The notes: a model not told the origin generated them from the letters alone. Counted from the first letter of the stretch, positions 54,635 through 63,989 are shown. The stretch: DNA of 64,000 nt from Desulfocapsaceae bacterium (GCA_031292275.1 JARLHL010000114.1:1-64000), one strand, 5' to 3'. A program made the numbers and translations.

Positions 54635-55570
54635 ATGAATAATGGGAAAATTCGACTGAATACCGAATGGTTATGCGATTGCGGCGGCTGCCATGTCGCC
54701 CTTGTCGATCTGCATGACAAGATCCTGAATGTCCTTGAAGCCGTGGAGATCCAGAAGTGCCCGGTCCTGACCGACGTGAAAGAGTATCCGGAAGCCGACA
54801 TCGGAATCCTTACCGGATCGATCCGGACCGAACATGACCGGCACGCAGCACTTGAAATGAGAAAGAAATGCAAGAAGATTATAGCCCTCGGGACCTGCGC
54901 GGTCTACGGCGGACTGCATGGAGCCGGTCTGGCGCATTCCCGGGAGGAGATCATGGACACCGTCTATCGCAGGACGCCGACCACAAAAACCGATTTCATC
55001 CCCGATGCGGGCGTAACCGGCCTGGAAAAGATCGTGACCCCTGTGGACGAAATTATCGATGTCGACCTGTATCTGCCCGGTTGCCCGCCGCATGCCCATT
55101 ATATCTTTGAGGCATTAACGGATCTCATCGAGGACCGGGAGATAAAAACGCGTCAGGAGACGGTCTGCTCCGGATGCAGACGAATCATGAAAAAAACCGA
55201 TATATCGGCCATCAGGAACAACAATGACAGTGCCCTTGACGACGAGGTCTGCTTCTTGAGTCAGGGCCACATCTGTCTCGGATCCGTCACCCTTGACCGC
55301 TGCCTGGCGCCCTGCCCGAACCATGGCATCATGTGTACCGGCTGCGCCGGCCCCACCATGCAGATCCTGACAGAACCGACTCATGATATCCGTACAGAGG
55401 TAAGTGACCGGATGTCCCGCCTGACAAAGATCGACGCTGCAGATATCAGAAAACATATGGAAAAATCAGCAAAGACACATTACGCCTATGCGATGGCGAC
55501 AAAGATGATCGGTAATAAACCCACCTTCCTGATCCGGAAATGGATTGCCGAAGTGGAGGATCAGAGATGA
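54635..55570 (+). CDS. mvhG: [NiFe] hydrogenase small subunit, MvhG-like
   Basis: A 311-residue small subunit of the F420-non-reducing (Mvh, group 3c-like) type. The proximal cluster ligands are seen as CDCGGCHVALVDL (about residue 14), IALGTCAVYGG (about 88) and YLPGCPPHAH (about 150). Two further cysteine clusters follow: ETVCSGCRRIM, then LSQGHICLGSVTLDRC, APCPNHGIMCTGCAGP, for additional [4Fe-4S] centres. No twin-arginine signal, so the enzyme is cytoplasmic. The last codons overlap the large-subunit start (ATGA). It passes electrons to the ferredoxin-like protein encoded downstream (inference). No MvhD or heterodisulfide reductase genes are in this operon. Confidence 0.9.
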   Translation: MNNGKIRLNTEWLCDCGGCHVALVDLHDKILNVLEAVEIQKCPVLTDVKEYPEADIGILTGSIRTEHDRHAALEMRKKCKKIIALGTCAVYGGLHGAGLAHSREEIMDTVYRRTPTTKTDFIPDAGVTGLEKIVTPVDEIIDVDLYLPGCPPHAHYIFEALTDLIEDREIKTRQETVCSGCRRIMKKTDISAIRNNNDSALDDEVCFLSQGHICLGSVTLDRCLAPCPNHGIMCTGCAGPTMQILTEPTHDIRTEVSDRMSRLTKIDAADIRKHMEKSAKTHYAYAMATKMIGNKPTFLIRKWIAEVEDQR

Positions 55571-56982
55571 CCACAACCATAACGATAGATCCGGTAACCC
55601 GTATTGAAGGGCATGCCCGCATCCTGCTGGAATGTGATGCCACCGGAGCTGTGGAGAAGGCCCATTTCTGCGTGAACGAGCTGCGCGGTTTTGAACGCAT
55701 CCTGGTCGGCATGGAGGCCCATACGATGCCGCAGATCACCGCCCGGATCTGCGGCGTCTGCCCGACCGCGCACCATCTCGTCGCGGCAAAGGCCCTGGAC
55801 AGGGCTGCGGGCGTTGAGCCGCCTGTCGCGGCCAGGCTGCTGCGGGAACTCATGTATATGGGGCACATGATCCATTCGCATGCCCTTTCGCTCTTTGTGC
55901 TCACCGGGCCGGATCTAGTCTTCGGCCTGGACGGGGCCCCTGCCACCAGAAATATCGTCGGCATGGTGGAGACGACCCCCGATCTGGCCAAAAAGGGACT
56001 TCGTCTGCGAAGTCTCGGCCAAAAGATAAACGAGACCATCGGCGGCCGGGGCATTCACCCGGTCACCGCAGTTGCAGGCGGAATCTCCTTTCGGTTGAAC
56101 GACGCCCAGCGCAGCCGTCTGCAGGAACTGACCGCCGAGGCCGTGACGCTGGTGACGGAACTGTTCGGCAGGACCAAAGGGCTCTTGGAGGATTTTCTGC
56201 AAAAGTATCCATCCCTGCTGGAGAAAATCAACTCTCCGACCTGGTATCTCGGCACGGTCAACGGCGGCAGGCTTAATTTCTATGACGGCAACCTGCGGGC
56301 AATGGATGCAGAGGGCAGGATCAGATCCGAATTTTCGGCAATCGATTATGCCGGGGTGATGGCCGAAAGAGCGGTATCGAGGTCCTACGCGAAGGAGGTC
56401 TTCCTCGACATTGACGGCAACGAACATCTTTACCGGGTGGGGCCTCTTGCCCGGATCAATGTTGCCGACGGAATGGAGACGCCGCTTGCCGAGGCCGAAT
56501 TCGCGACTTTTCGGAAAAATTTCGGCAGGCCCTGCCATAATGCAATCCTGCAGATCTATGCCAAATTGATCGAACTGATCTCCGCCTGCGAAAAGGCGCA
56601 GATGATCGTCAATTATCCTGCGCTGCAAGGCGAGACTCGCGTTGCAGCACACTTCACAGGCGGACGGGGAATTGCCCACATCGAGGCGCCGCGCGGCACC
56701 CTGATCCACGATTACGAGATCGATGAACGGGGTATTGTCAGGAAGGCGAACATGATCATTGCCACCCAGCAGAATACCGCAGCCATCAATGCCTCGCTGA
56801 AGGAGGGGGCAGATGCAGTTCTGGGAGAAGGAAGTGACGAGGCCATCCTGAACCGTCTGGAATTCATTGTCAGGTGTTACGATCCCTGCCTTGCCTGCGC
56901 CACGCACGCCCTGGGCAGGATGGAGATGGATGTCGAGATCATACGAAACGGGCGGACCGTCAGAAGAATGAGGAGGGACTGA
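55567..56982 (+). CDS. mvhA: [NiFe] hydrogenase large subunit, MvhA-like
   Basis: A 471-residue catalytic subunit. L1 motif ARICGVCPTAHH (about residue 60) and L2 motif CYDPCLACATH (about 445) carry the four Cys ligands of the Ni-Fe site; all are cysteine, none is selenocysteine. Beyond the His of L2 a tail of about 23 residues (ALGRMEMDVEIIRNGRTV and on) remains to be removed by the protease encoded at 57712. N-terminal ITIDPVTRIEGHARILLE is universal. Length fits group 3c (Mvh). ATG at 55567 overlaps the small-subunit stop by 4 bases. It should catalyse H2 uptake or evolution in the cytoplasm. Maturation genes hypA-F are elsewhere. Confidence 0.93.
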   Translation: MTTTITIDPVTRIEGHARILLECDATGAVEKAHFCVNELRGFERILVGMEAHTMPQITARICGVCPTAHHLVAAKALDRAAGVEPPVAARLLRELMYMGHMIHSHALSLFVLTGPDLVFGLDGAPATRNIVGMVETTPDLAKKGLRLRSLGQKINETIGGRGIHPVTAVAGGISFRLNDAQRSRLQELTAEAVTLVTELFGRTKGLLEDFLQKYPSLLEKINSPTWYLGTVNGGRLNFYDGNLRAMDAEGRIRSEFSAIDYAGVMAERAVSRSYAKEVFLDIDGNEHLYRVGPLARINVADGMETPLAEAEFATFRKNFGRPCHNAILQIYAKLIELISACEKAQMIVNYPALQGETRVAAHFTGGRGIAHIEAPRGTLIHDYEIDERGIVRKANMIIATQQNTAAINASLKEGADAVLGEGSDEAILNRLEFIVRCYDPCLACATHALGRMEMDVEIIRNGRTVRRMRRD

Positions 56983-56986
56983 AGAG

Positions 56987-57238
56987 ATGCTGGAAATGAC
57001 CATTCATGACAAGTCATGCAGAGGCTGCCGGTTCTGCCTCGATGTCTGCCCCACGGATTGCTTTGTCTTTAACGAGGAGACCCAGAAGGCGATGGTGGCA
57101 AAGGTGGACAACTGCATTGCCTGCCTCAGCTGCACGTCCATCTGCCCTGCCGCTGCGATCACCCACAGAAATCATCATGTGGTGGCAAACTTTTACCGAA
57201 ATATAAATTTCAGCCGCCGTATGGAGAAATTTTTATGA
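56987..57238 (+). CDS. 2[4Fe-4S] ferredoxin of the hydrogenase operon
   Basis: An 83-residue bacterial-type ferredoxin. CRGCRFCLDVCPTDC (about residues 11-25) and CIACLSCTSICP (about 45-56) are two complete CxxCxxCxxxCP-type motifs. The C-terminal tail (NHHVVANFYRNINFSRR) is basic and could interact with a partner. AGGAGGGACTGAAGAG is the ribosome site; the stop overlaps the next ATG. It lies immediately after the large subunit, so it is most likely an electron-transfer subunit of this hydrogenase. Confidence 0.9.
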   Translation: MLEMTIHDKSCRGCRFCLDVCPTDCFVFNEETQKAMVAKVDNCIACLSCTSICPAAAITHRNHHVVANFYRNINFSRRMEKFL

Positions 57239-57708
57239 TCCCCCCCAGCGAGTTGCAGCTTAAAGCTGAAGATTACGATATGGCCTTCACCGAGGTCAGC
57301 TTCCTCCTGGACATGTTCGTCAGCACTATTGAGGCCTTCATCGGAAAATCGACGCCATCGCTGGCGGTTGCAGCAGGCAGAAAAATGGCTGCGAACCTGC
57401 CGATCTACCTGGAAGATCCAAGCCCTGAGAATGCCCTTGACGCCCTCGTCGGCTTTTTTCGCCAGCAGCAGATGGAAATCCAGGGGAGTTTTAAGGGGGC
57501 GGAAGGGCTCCTCGCCCTTGATCACTGTCCGATCCGGAGCGTCTGCCTGGCCAGGAAGATGGAGCTGGACGGGCATGTCTGCCAGATGTTCCACTATTAT
57601 ATCGCCGGCATAATGGCAGAACTTACAGGCCGTCCCGTCAGGCCGAGGACAGTCGGCACGGGAGAGCGGTGCTCGTTTGCCCTTCTTTTCAGCGGGGTGC
57701 GGAAATAG
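57235..57708 (+). CDS. V4R-domain protein, second of hydrogenase operon
   Basis: A 157-residue paralogue of the protein encoded at 54002. N-terminal helical region (EVSFLLDMFVSTIEAFIG, AGRKMAANLP), then CPIRSVCLARKM and the V4R segment CQMFHYYIAGIMAELTGR, VGTGERCSFALLFSG. The Cys residues in CPIRSVC, CQMF and GERCSF are in positions used for metal binding in other V4R proteins. The ATG overlaps the ferredoxin stop (ATGA), with GGAGAAATTTTT ahead, so expression is coupled to the hydrogenase. Possibly an assembly factor or small-molecule sensor; no precedent is known to me for two copies bracketing a group 3c-like enzyme. Confidence 0.75.
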   Translation: MIPPSELQLKAEDYDMAFTEVSFLLDMFVSTIEAFIGKSTPSLAVAAGRKMAANLPIYLEDPSPENALDALVGFFRQQQMEIQGSFKGAEGLLALDHCPIRSVCLARKMELDGHVCQMFHYYIAGIMAELTGRPVRPRTVGTGERCSFALLFSGVRK

Positions 57709-57711
57709 GCA

Positions 57712-58185
57712 ATGGCTCCTGCCCTGATCGTCTGCATAGGCAACGAACTGGCCGCCGACGATGGCGCCGGCCAGGCCGTCTATCTGGCCCTGAAAGAGAC
57801 AAGGCTGCCAGAAGGGACGCGCCTGGAGTTTCTGGGTGTCGGAGGCATGAATCTCCTCGAAACGTTCTCGGGCGAAGACCATCTTGTGGTCGTTGATGCT
57901 GTACAATTCGGGGCAGCACCGGGCACGGTCCACACCCTGGATTGGGACCGGATCCCGTCCCTCGGTCAACGACCGGTCAGTGGCCACGGCATCGGCATCC
58001 GCGAGGCCATTGAGGTTGGACGGCGACTCTATCCCGAAAAGACTCCAAAGCATGTCCATCTGATCGGAATCGAAGGAAAATGCTTCAATACTCTTGGCGC
58101 CGGTCTTTCCGCTGAGGTCGCCGGTGCCCTTGATGCGGCGGTAAAGCAGATTACCGATCTTCTCGGAGGTCTGCAGCCGGCCTGA
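57712..58185 (+). CDS. Hydrogenase maturation endopeptidase
   Basis: A 157-residue protease of the HyaD/HycI/FrcD family. GNELAADDGAGQAVYLAL (about residues 9-26) bears the conserved Glu/Asp Ni ligand, VVVDAVQFGAAPG (about 58-70) the second Asp, and SGHGIGIREAIEV (about 88-100) the His; these bind Ni to check the large-subunit site before cutting. It should remove the C-terminal tail of the large subunit encoded at 55567. It begins 3 nt after the second V4R gene and closes the operon. Confidence 0.92.
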   Translation: MAPALIVCIGNELAADDGAGQAVYLALKETRLPEGTRLEFLGVGGMNLLETFSGEDHLVVVDAVQFGAAPGTVHTLDWDRIPSLGQRPVSGHGIGIREAIEVGRRLYPEKTPKHVHLIGIEGKCFNTLGAGLSAEVAGALDAAVKQITDLLGGLQPA

Positions 58186-58209
58186 ACGGAAAGCCAGGCC
58201 AGACCGTCC

Positions 58210-59478
58210 TCACAGAGAAGCAATTCTTTGAATTTCTTTTGAATTCTTCTTAATTGCTATTCTGATCCAACCAAGATTTGTCTCCTTGTCCGCGACGATA
58301 ACCAGAAAGGCTTCGGCACCGACAGGTGCAAACATAACCGGACCATTATTATATTCGATCATAGTCATGGTAAGCTCTCCCTGTCCGAGTTGATTGCCCA
58401 TGGATTCCGCAGAACCGAAACCACTGGAAGCTATGGCTCCGATCATCTCGGCATCAATTCCCTTACGGGCAATGTTATCCAGCAAAAAGCCGTCCCGCCC
58501 CACGAGGCAAGCAGTGTGAACGCCGTCAATGTTGGTGAATTCTGCCAAAATTTTCTGAATATCTGTCATGGTTGGTTCCTCTTCTGTTGGTGGTGGGTTA
58601 TCTATAATTTTTTCCCCGAACATCTCTTCCTCATCCGCGTCGGGGGCATTGTTCTCATCCAGCCACGACACTGAACTTTCTGTTGCCTCATCGGGACCGG
58701 CCGGCGCCGGACCCTCCCGCCCTTGGCCATCATCCAGGCTGACCGTCGATCTCAACAGCAGCGACTCAAGACTGTTGGTGATGCTGGTAAGGGGTGATGA
58801 GACCCCTTTTATATTTTGCAGCGTTCCTCCCTGAAAGGTGAGAATTTTAAAAAAGGCATTCTCTCCGCTTTCCTCGCCACAGGTAGCGTGTACCGCCTCT
58901 CCATTATCAAAGTAGATCATTCCCTCCTGATCCATGGTGGTCACCTTCAGGGCTGCCGTGGACTTTGAAAGGCCATTGAATTGAACGATATCAAAGAGTT
59001 CAATACTGTCGATGGTTCCCTGAAACCCCTCCTTCTGCTGCAAGACCTCTTCGACTATGGTCCGCATGGTTTGAATATCAAAAGGTTTTTCGATAAATCT
59101 AAGACAACCTCGTTTCATGGCCTCATGTTCAAAGGCGTTCGACGGATAAGCCGTCATGACAATAGCCCTCGTCTTCGGATATTGGTTTTTTATCTCGATG
59201 AGCAGATCGAGGCCGCTGATTCCCGGCATGGTGATATCGGTGATAACCAAATGAAACATGCCGGCGCTGAGGAAGGTCAGGGCTTCTTCGCCGGAACGGG
59301 CGACCAGAATTTCTGCCTCGGGGAGGCTTTTGCTCAGGTTTTTCTGCAACATCCAGAGCATATTTTCTTCGTCATCGACGACCAGTATTCTTTTCATTGG
59401 CTGCCCCTGATCGAGCACCTTTTCGGTTGGAGTGTCTTTTTTTTGGAGCTTTTTATAAAAGTCTGAAATGTAGCTCAT
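58210..59478 (-). CDS. Receiver-DUF4388-roadblock/LC7 fusion protein
   Basis: A 422-residue three-part protein. Receiver about residues 26-145 (KRILVVDDEENMLWMLQ, Asp in FHLVITDITMPGISG, Lys in FIEKPFD), DUF4388 about 150-245 (GTIDSIELFDIVQFNGLSKS, GMIYFDNGEAVHATCG), an acidic linker of about 55 residues (DADEEEMFGEKI, PPPTEEEPT), then a roadblock/LC7 domain about 305-420 (MTDIQKILAEFTNIDGVHTA). LC7 proteins of this kind bind small Ras-like GTPases such as MglA. The linker holds an internal ATG at 58569 with GAGGAACCAACC ahead, so the LC7 part may also be made alone. ATG at 59478 follows GAGGCGATTGTT. It converges on the hydrogenase operon. Confidence 0.87.
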   Translation of the reverse strand: MSYISDFYKKLQKKDTPTEKVLDQGQPMKRILVVDDEENMLWMLQKNLSKSLPEAEILVARSGEEALTFLSAGMFHLVITDITMPGISGLDLLIEIKNQYPKTRAIVMTAYPSNAFEHEAMKRGCLRFIEKPFDIQTMRTIVEEVLQQKEGFQGTIDSIELFDIVQFNGLSKSTAALKVTTMDQEGMIYFDNGEAVHATCGEESGENAFFKILTFQGGTLQNIKGVSSPLTSITNSLESLLLRSTVSLDDGQGREGPAPAGPDEATESSVSWLDENNAPDADEEEMFGEKIIDNPPPTEEEPTMTDIQKILAEFTNIDGVHTACLVGRDGFLLDNIARKGIDAEMIGAIASSGFGSAESMGNQLGQGELTMTMIEYNNGPVMFAPVGAEAFLVIVADKETNLGWIRIAIKKNSKEIQRIASL

Positions 59479-59700
59479 AACAATCGCCTCGAACAACGAT
59501 GTTTCTTGTTTTGAATGGATTGCCTCTCATTAGGTTATCCCTGTCCAAAAGGGCCTTACTCAATATCCTTTACAAAAACTATTCCAGGACTCCGCCGACT
59601 GGCGATACGGCAAAAAAAACGGCTTAACAATATTGAATTATTGAATTCTCAAGAAACAAGCCGGCACCCCGGGCCTGCGGAGAAGGTGGTCGAAAATGAA

Positions 59701-61029
59701 TCAACTGATCGGAAATTGGTCAATCTGAAGTTTTTCTCTGAGAGTGGTCCGGGAAATGCCAAGAATTTTCGCCGCCTGCGACTTGTTATTGTTCACCGCC
59801 TTGAGGACCTTGGAAATATACCGTTTCTCAATCTCTTTCAAGGGAAGGTCAAGTCTGTTTTCAGCGCCACCGGTAAAGACAGCATCCTGGTGGAGGCCCG
59901 ACAGAGAAATCCACCCGGATTTACAGAAAATGACTTCGCGTTCGACCATATTGCGCAATTCCCTGATATTCCCCGGCCAGGCATGTTTCAGCAGAGCCGC
60001 GGAAGCCGCAGCAGTGAAACCATGAATCGTTCTCTTGAATTCCCTGGCGAATCGATGAAGGAAATAGTCAGCCAAGAGCAGGATATCATTTTCACGGTCC
60101 CGCAAAGGAGGGAGGGCAATGGGGATGATGTTGAGCCGATAGTATAGATCGCCCCGGAAATTACCCTGCCTGATCTCCCTGTCCAGATTGCTGTTGGTGG
60201 CGGCAATGATGCGGACATTGATCGCAATATCCGTCAAGCCTCCGACCCTCCTGAAGACGGAATCTTCAATGAGACGCAACAGCTTGGACTGGAGTGATAC
60301 CGGCAGGTTGCCGATCTCATCCAGGAACAGGGTGCCGCCATCCGCTATTTCGACCAATCCCTTTTTATCCGCCCGCGCATCAGTAAACGCCCCCTTCTCA
60401 TAGCCGAAAAGCTCGGATTCAATAAGATTGGCGGCGAGAGTCCCGCAATCAACCTTCACAAAAATTCCGCCCTTCGGCTGCTGCACATCATGGATGGCCC
60501 GGGCGACCAGTTCCTTGCCGGTCCCGGTCTCTCCGGTAATCAGGACCGGTGCATGCACCTCCGAAGCGGACAGGATCTTTTCCTTCACCGCAAGCATGGC
60601 CCTGGAAGAACAGATGATCGTGTCAAGGCCCTTGTCCTGGTGATCGAGAAGCGCTTTTTTGGCAATGATCCTGGATTGCATTATCCGGTGCAGAATAGCC
60701 TTGAATTCGACTATCTCGAAGGGTTTGACGATATAATCAACAGCACCCTCCCTCATTGATATCACTGCAGATTTCGCATCATTGGTGCCCGTGAGCATAA
60801 CGATGTCGACATCGGCCGCAATATTCTTCAAAGAGCCGATCAGCTGGATGCCGTTACCATCCGGCAGGCCAATATCCAGAAAAATAAGGTCTACTATATT
60901 GGACCGCATGATATCGGCGGCCTCTTCTCCGGTCGAGGCGGTAAGAACGCTATATCCCTCTTTTTTTATAACATGGGCCAAGGAATAACGAAGATCCTCC
61001 ATATCATCAACGATAAGCACGGCACCCAT
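59701..61029 (-). CDS. NtrC-family response regulator with altered GAFTGA motif
   Basis: A 442-residue regulator. Receiver about residues 4-118 (Asp in [15 protein letters not shown]), AAA+ about 135-365 ([27 protein letters not shown]), Fis-type HTH at the end ([20 protein letters not shown]). The loop that touches sigma-54 reads GAFTDA instead of GAFTGA: codon 5 is GAT (Asp). Substitutions here often weaken sigma-54 activation in characterised activators, so it may work on a different polymerase form or be conditional. The ATG overlaps the stop of the kinase gene by one base (TAATG). It is co-transcribed with the kinase and roadblock genes. Confidence 0.9.
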   Translation of the reverse strand: MGAVLIVDDMEDLRYSLAHVIKKEGYSVLTASTGEEAADIMRSNIVDLIFLDIGLPDGNGIQLIGSLKNIAADVDIVMLTGTNDAKSAVISMREGAVDYIVKPFEIVEFKAILHRIMQSRIIAKKALLDHQDKGLDTIICSSRAMLAVKEKILSASEVHAPVLITGETGTGKELVARAIHDVQQPKGGIFVKVDCGTLAANLIESELFGYEKGAFTDARADKKGLVEIADGGTLFLDEIGNLPVSLQSKLLRLIEDSVFRRVGGLTDIAINVRIIAATNSNLDREIRQGNFRGDLYYRLNIIPIALPPLRDRENDILLLADYFLHRFAREFKRTIHGFTAAASAALLKHAWPGNIRELRNMVEREVIFCKSGWISLSGLHQDAVFTGGAENRLDLPLKEIEKRYISKVLKAVNNNKSQAAKILGISRTTLREKLQIDQFPIS

Positions 61030-63047
61030 TATTCCGGTATCCTGAAAAAGAGAGTAAACGTTGCCCCCTGCCCTTCCACACTGTCGACGAGAATCGCTGC
61101 TCCGTTTTCCTTGAGCGTCCGATACACGATGGAAAGGCCGAGACCTGCGCCCTTGTTTTTGGTAGTGAAAAACGGTTCGAAGGCTTTTTCCATCGTCTCC
61201 ACAGACATACCCGCACCATTGTCATAAAAATACAGACGCACATAGCGGTCTCCGGCAAGGAGCCCCGGATATTTCTTTTTGTATTGAGAAAGCGCAGACT
61301 TGCTGAGTTGCATTGCCGTAATCTTAATTATCCCTCCAGAGCGCACTGCATCAATCGCGTTCAGGAACAGGTTCAAAAAAACCTGCTGCAGCTGATGGGG
61401 ATCGGCCTCGACGAGGGGAAGATTTTGCTGGTGGTCATAGGTGTAGGTTATATGTTTGCTGGTGAGCTTATTGCTGACAAGATGGCGCGTCTCCGACAGA
61501 ATTTGCGTAATCGACACCGGCTTGATTTTCGGGGGAGCCGGCCGCGCATAAGAAAAAAAATCCGTCAGGAGTTCATTCAGGCGGTCAACCTGCCTGACGA
61601 TCCTCCTTGAACACTCCTTCTGCTCTTCTATGGTCACCGATTGTTCTTCAATGGACTGGGCCATGATTTTTATGCCGGCCAGGGGATTGCGGACCTCATG
61701 TGCAACTGCCGCCGCAATCTCCGCAATGGTCGAAAGCCGGTTCATCTTTTCCATCTCTCTTCTGACATAGATTACCTCCGAGATATCGGTCATGGAGATG
61801 ATCAGGCCCACCTGATTTCCTGTCGTATCATCTCTTGTAAAGGTCTTATAGCTGATGACCTTTTTATCCCCGCCGCTGGTGGCGAGGGTAATCTCATTGT
61901 TCAGCTGTAACGACGAGGAATCGCCGGAACACATCATTTGTTCGGCCGCTTCATCACCGACAATATCGAAGAGGTTTTCTCCCTGCAGGGTAGGTGCGAA
62001 CGGCTGCAGAATAGACCTGGCAATGGAGTTGCTCTTCTGGATATTACCCTGCCGGTCGACAACAAGGAGGCCGTGGTTCAGGCCTTGGATAATCGATTCG
62101 GAAAATTTTATTTCATTACGAAGGTCCATGATCGAAAGAGGCGATTCATGATCCGAATGGACCGGCCCGCTGTCCGGAGCCGCCGCAAGTATATTTCCTA
62201 TGATATTGCAGATATCTTTGAGAAGCGCCTCCTCTGCGGAACCGATGGAATCGCCGGCCGGATAAAAACAAACGAGTCCGGCAAGCGAGTCATTGTTCAT
62301 GATGGGGACGCAAAGATGACTGCGGGGATCGGTCTGCCCACAGATCGTCAGTGATGCTGCCGCATTGCAACGGGAAAACTGTATCGTCCCGAGCTGCGCG
62401 GCCTTCCCGCAAGGGCAGGTCCCGAAGGGGACCTCAAGGCATTCTTTTTTATGGCGGCTCGAAAATCCCCTGTGCGTTTTCAGAACCAATTTCCGGGAAT
62501 CGAGATCAACGCCAAAGACCCCGGCAACCGGCAGCAGATTGAGCCGAGGAAGCTGCAACACATAATCAAGTATGTGCTGCAGCCGTTCTCCCCAGGAATT
62601 TGACGACAGCGCGACGACCAGGATATCGTCAATAATTTTCTGATTGCAACCGGCATGCTCAGCCTGTTTATGATAATTCTTCCGGCAGACGGCATCCCGG
62701 ACCAGGACCAGATAAGCACCATCTTGCCGGATTTTTCTTGTCATTATCTCTGACAGAAATACCCTGCCGTCGCGATGAGCCATGGTCATTTCCCGGGACT
62801 CCCCCTCGGAGGAAGGATCGAAGAGCCGGGCACTTTCGATATGAGCGTTAATCGCGGAGGAATTGGGAGGGGCCGGTAAAATCAGCTCCCGAAGGGGACG
62901 GCCGACGGCCTCAGGACCGGACCAGCCGAAAAAACATTCTGCCTGAGAGTCCCAATCCGACACAAGCCCCTTTCTGTCGCAGAGAATGAGAGCACATTCC
63001 GGCCAGGATAAATTACGGCTACGGCCGCTGTCGTTTCCGGTCTCCAT
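61029..63047 (-). CDS. PAS-GAF-PAS sensor histidine kinase
   Basis: A 672-residue soluble kinase. PAS (about residues 10-130, [19 protein letters not shown], ending in [10 protein letters not shown]), GAF (about 155-290, with the Cys-rich [10 protein letters not shown] and [10 protein letters not shown]), second PAS (about 325-435, [15 protein letters not shown], then [11 protein letters not shown]), H-box [19 protein letters not shown] (about 460), HATPase ([43 protein letters not shown]). No membrane span. The GAF cysteines (GTCPCG) resemble those of iron-sulfur or NifA-type redox sensors, an inference. It sits between the roadblock gene (11 nt upstream) and the NtrC-type regulator (one-base overlap), forming one operon. 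Confidence 0.9.
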   Translation of the reverse strand: METGNDSGRSRNLSWPECALILCDRKGLVSDWDSQAECFFGWSGPEAVGRPLRELILPAPPNSSAINAHIESARLFDPSSEGESREMTMAHRDGRVFLSEIMTRKIRQDGAYLVLVRDAVCRKNYHKQAEHAGCNQKIIDDILVVALSSNSWGERLQHILDYVLQLPRLNLLPVAGVFGVDLDSRKLVLKTHRGFSSRHKKECLEVPFGTCPCGKAAQLGTIQFSRCNAAASLTICGQTDPRSHLCVPIMNNDSLAGLVCFYPAGDSIGSAEEALLKDICNIIGNILAAAPDSGPVHSDHESPLSIMDLRNEIKFSESIIQGLNHGLLVVDRQGNIQKSNSIARSILQPFAPTLQGENLFDIVGDEAAEQMMCSGDSSSLQLNNEITLATSGGDKKVISYKTFTRDDTTGNQVGLIISMTDISEVIYVRREMEKMNRLSTIAEIAAAVAHEVRNPLAGIKIMAQSIEEQSVTIEEQKECSRRIVRQVDRLNELLTDFFSYARPAPPKIKPVSITQILSETRHLVSNKLTSKHITYTYDHQQNLPLVEADPHQLQQVFLNLFLNAIDAVRSGGIIKITAMQLSKSALSQYKKKYPGLLAGDRYVRLYFYDNGAGMSVETMEKAFEPFFTTKNKGAGLGLSIVYRTLKENGAAILVDSVEGQGATFTLFFRIPE

Positions 63048-63058
63048 TTACGAACCTA

Positions 63059-63400
63059 TTACTGCATCAATGTATCGGCTATGGCAAGCCACTTCTCCTT
63101 GGTCGTCATATAGAAGGTGAAGATCGGCAGATCGGCCATACGCCGGATAACGAAATGATATTTGTTGGTTGTGATCAGGAGGTCATCGGATTCCCTGCTT
63201 TCGGCAAGCAGCCCGATCGCTTTGCTGTTGGACTTTACTATCGAGGCGAGATAGGCTGATACAGCTGCGGTGTCGATCTCCGGGTGCCGCCCCATCTCGG
63301 CGATGGACATGCCATCTTCAATGGTGACCACGGCAGCAACCAGAATACCGGGATGCTTCTGTATCATCTGTTCGAGGAGGTTTGTAATATTTTTGATCAT
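63059..63400 (-). CDS. Roadblock/LC7 domain protein
   Basis: A 113-residue roadblock/LC7 protein. LLEQMIQKHPGILVAAVVTI and DGMSIAEMGRHPEIDTAAVS (about residues 8-50) and ESDDLLITTNKYHFVIRRM (about 70-88) fit the MglB-like fold. Such proteins regulate Ras-like GTPases (MglA) or form filamentous scaffolds. No GTPase gene is in the window. The kinase gene follows by 11 nt, so the protein is probably a module of the kinase-regulator pathway. With the fusion at 58210 it is the second LC7 domain in 5 kb. Confidence 0.87.
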   Translation of the reverse strand: MIKNITNLLEQMIQKHPGILVAAVVTIEDGMSIAEMGRHPEIDTAAVSAYLASIVKSNSKAIGLLAESRESDDLLITTNKYHFVIRRMADLPIFTFYMTTKEKWLAIADTLMQ

Positions 63401-63803
63401 TGTCTCTCCAATGGTAGGGCATTTCTATCGATAGCAACAGAAGCACGTCCAATATCATACCATTGAAGCTCGACAAAGTGAATCAGATTCGCCTATGAAA
63501 AATATAGGTATATTCAGAGAGAACAGCAGCTCCCGCATTCGGGCCGCTTTCCGATGTCGCCCCATCGCGTTATTCCACAGCCGGTATTGACAACGCAACC
63601 GGGAAGAGCGAAGACGGCTCCTGGCGCTGAAGCATCATTCCCGACCTGTTCATGTCGTTGACGATCTCGGCACACCGGAGAATAGAAGAGAGATTACGCA
63701 GGCTTCCGGAAACAAGTCTGTCAGCTGCAATCAGCACTCTTACGCCGGTATGCCCGCACACCGGCTCGCATGGTGAGCGGGCATCCGCCGCATCGGCATA
63801 CAA
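63401..63803. other. region without a well-supported gene
   Basis: A minus-strand frame at 63570-63803 (77 codons, from a TTG placed directly after the stop of the next gene) contains VLIAADRLVSGSLRNLSSIL and could be a small real gene, but it has no ribosome site of its own and no known relatives. The remainder (63401-63569) is the upstream region of the roadblock operon. Confidence 0.35.
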
Positions 63804-63989
63804 TCAGGCGTGAGCAACGCCTTTATATTTTGCGTAGAGATCGTGCACCCGCTGTCTCATTTTTCGCAGTGTCTTTGAATCCTTCTTCGATGTCCAGCGC
63901 GGCTCGCTGAGGGAATATACGTCCCTGGCAACCTCGTCGAGACAATGTTCAACAGCAAGACACCATTCGTCTGTACACAGGGTCTCCAT
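63804..63989 (-). CDS. Hypothetical small protein (start near window edge)
   Basis: At least 61 residues: METLCTDEWCLAVEHCLDEV, a charged middle (WTSKKDSKTLRKMRQRVHDL) and YAKYKGVAHA. Three Cys in the first 16 residues (LCTDEWC, HC) might bind a metal. The frame stays open to base 64000 without another ATG, so the true start could be further upstream. Helical and basic at the C terminus. Not recognised. Confidence 0.5.
   Translation of the reverse strand: METLCTDEWCLAVEHCLDEVARDVYSLSEPRWTSKKDSKTLRKMRQRVHDLYAKYKGVAHA

Noticed and set aside
55567-56982. A selenocysteine [NiFeSe] hydrogenase large subunit
   Set aside because: Both cysteine motifs are written with TGT/TGC codons (RICGVC and DPCLAC), with no in-frame TGA.
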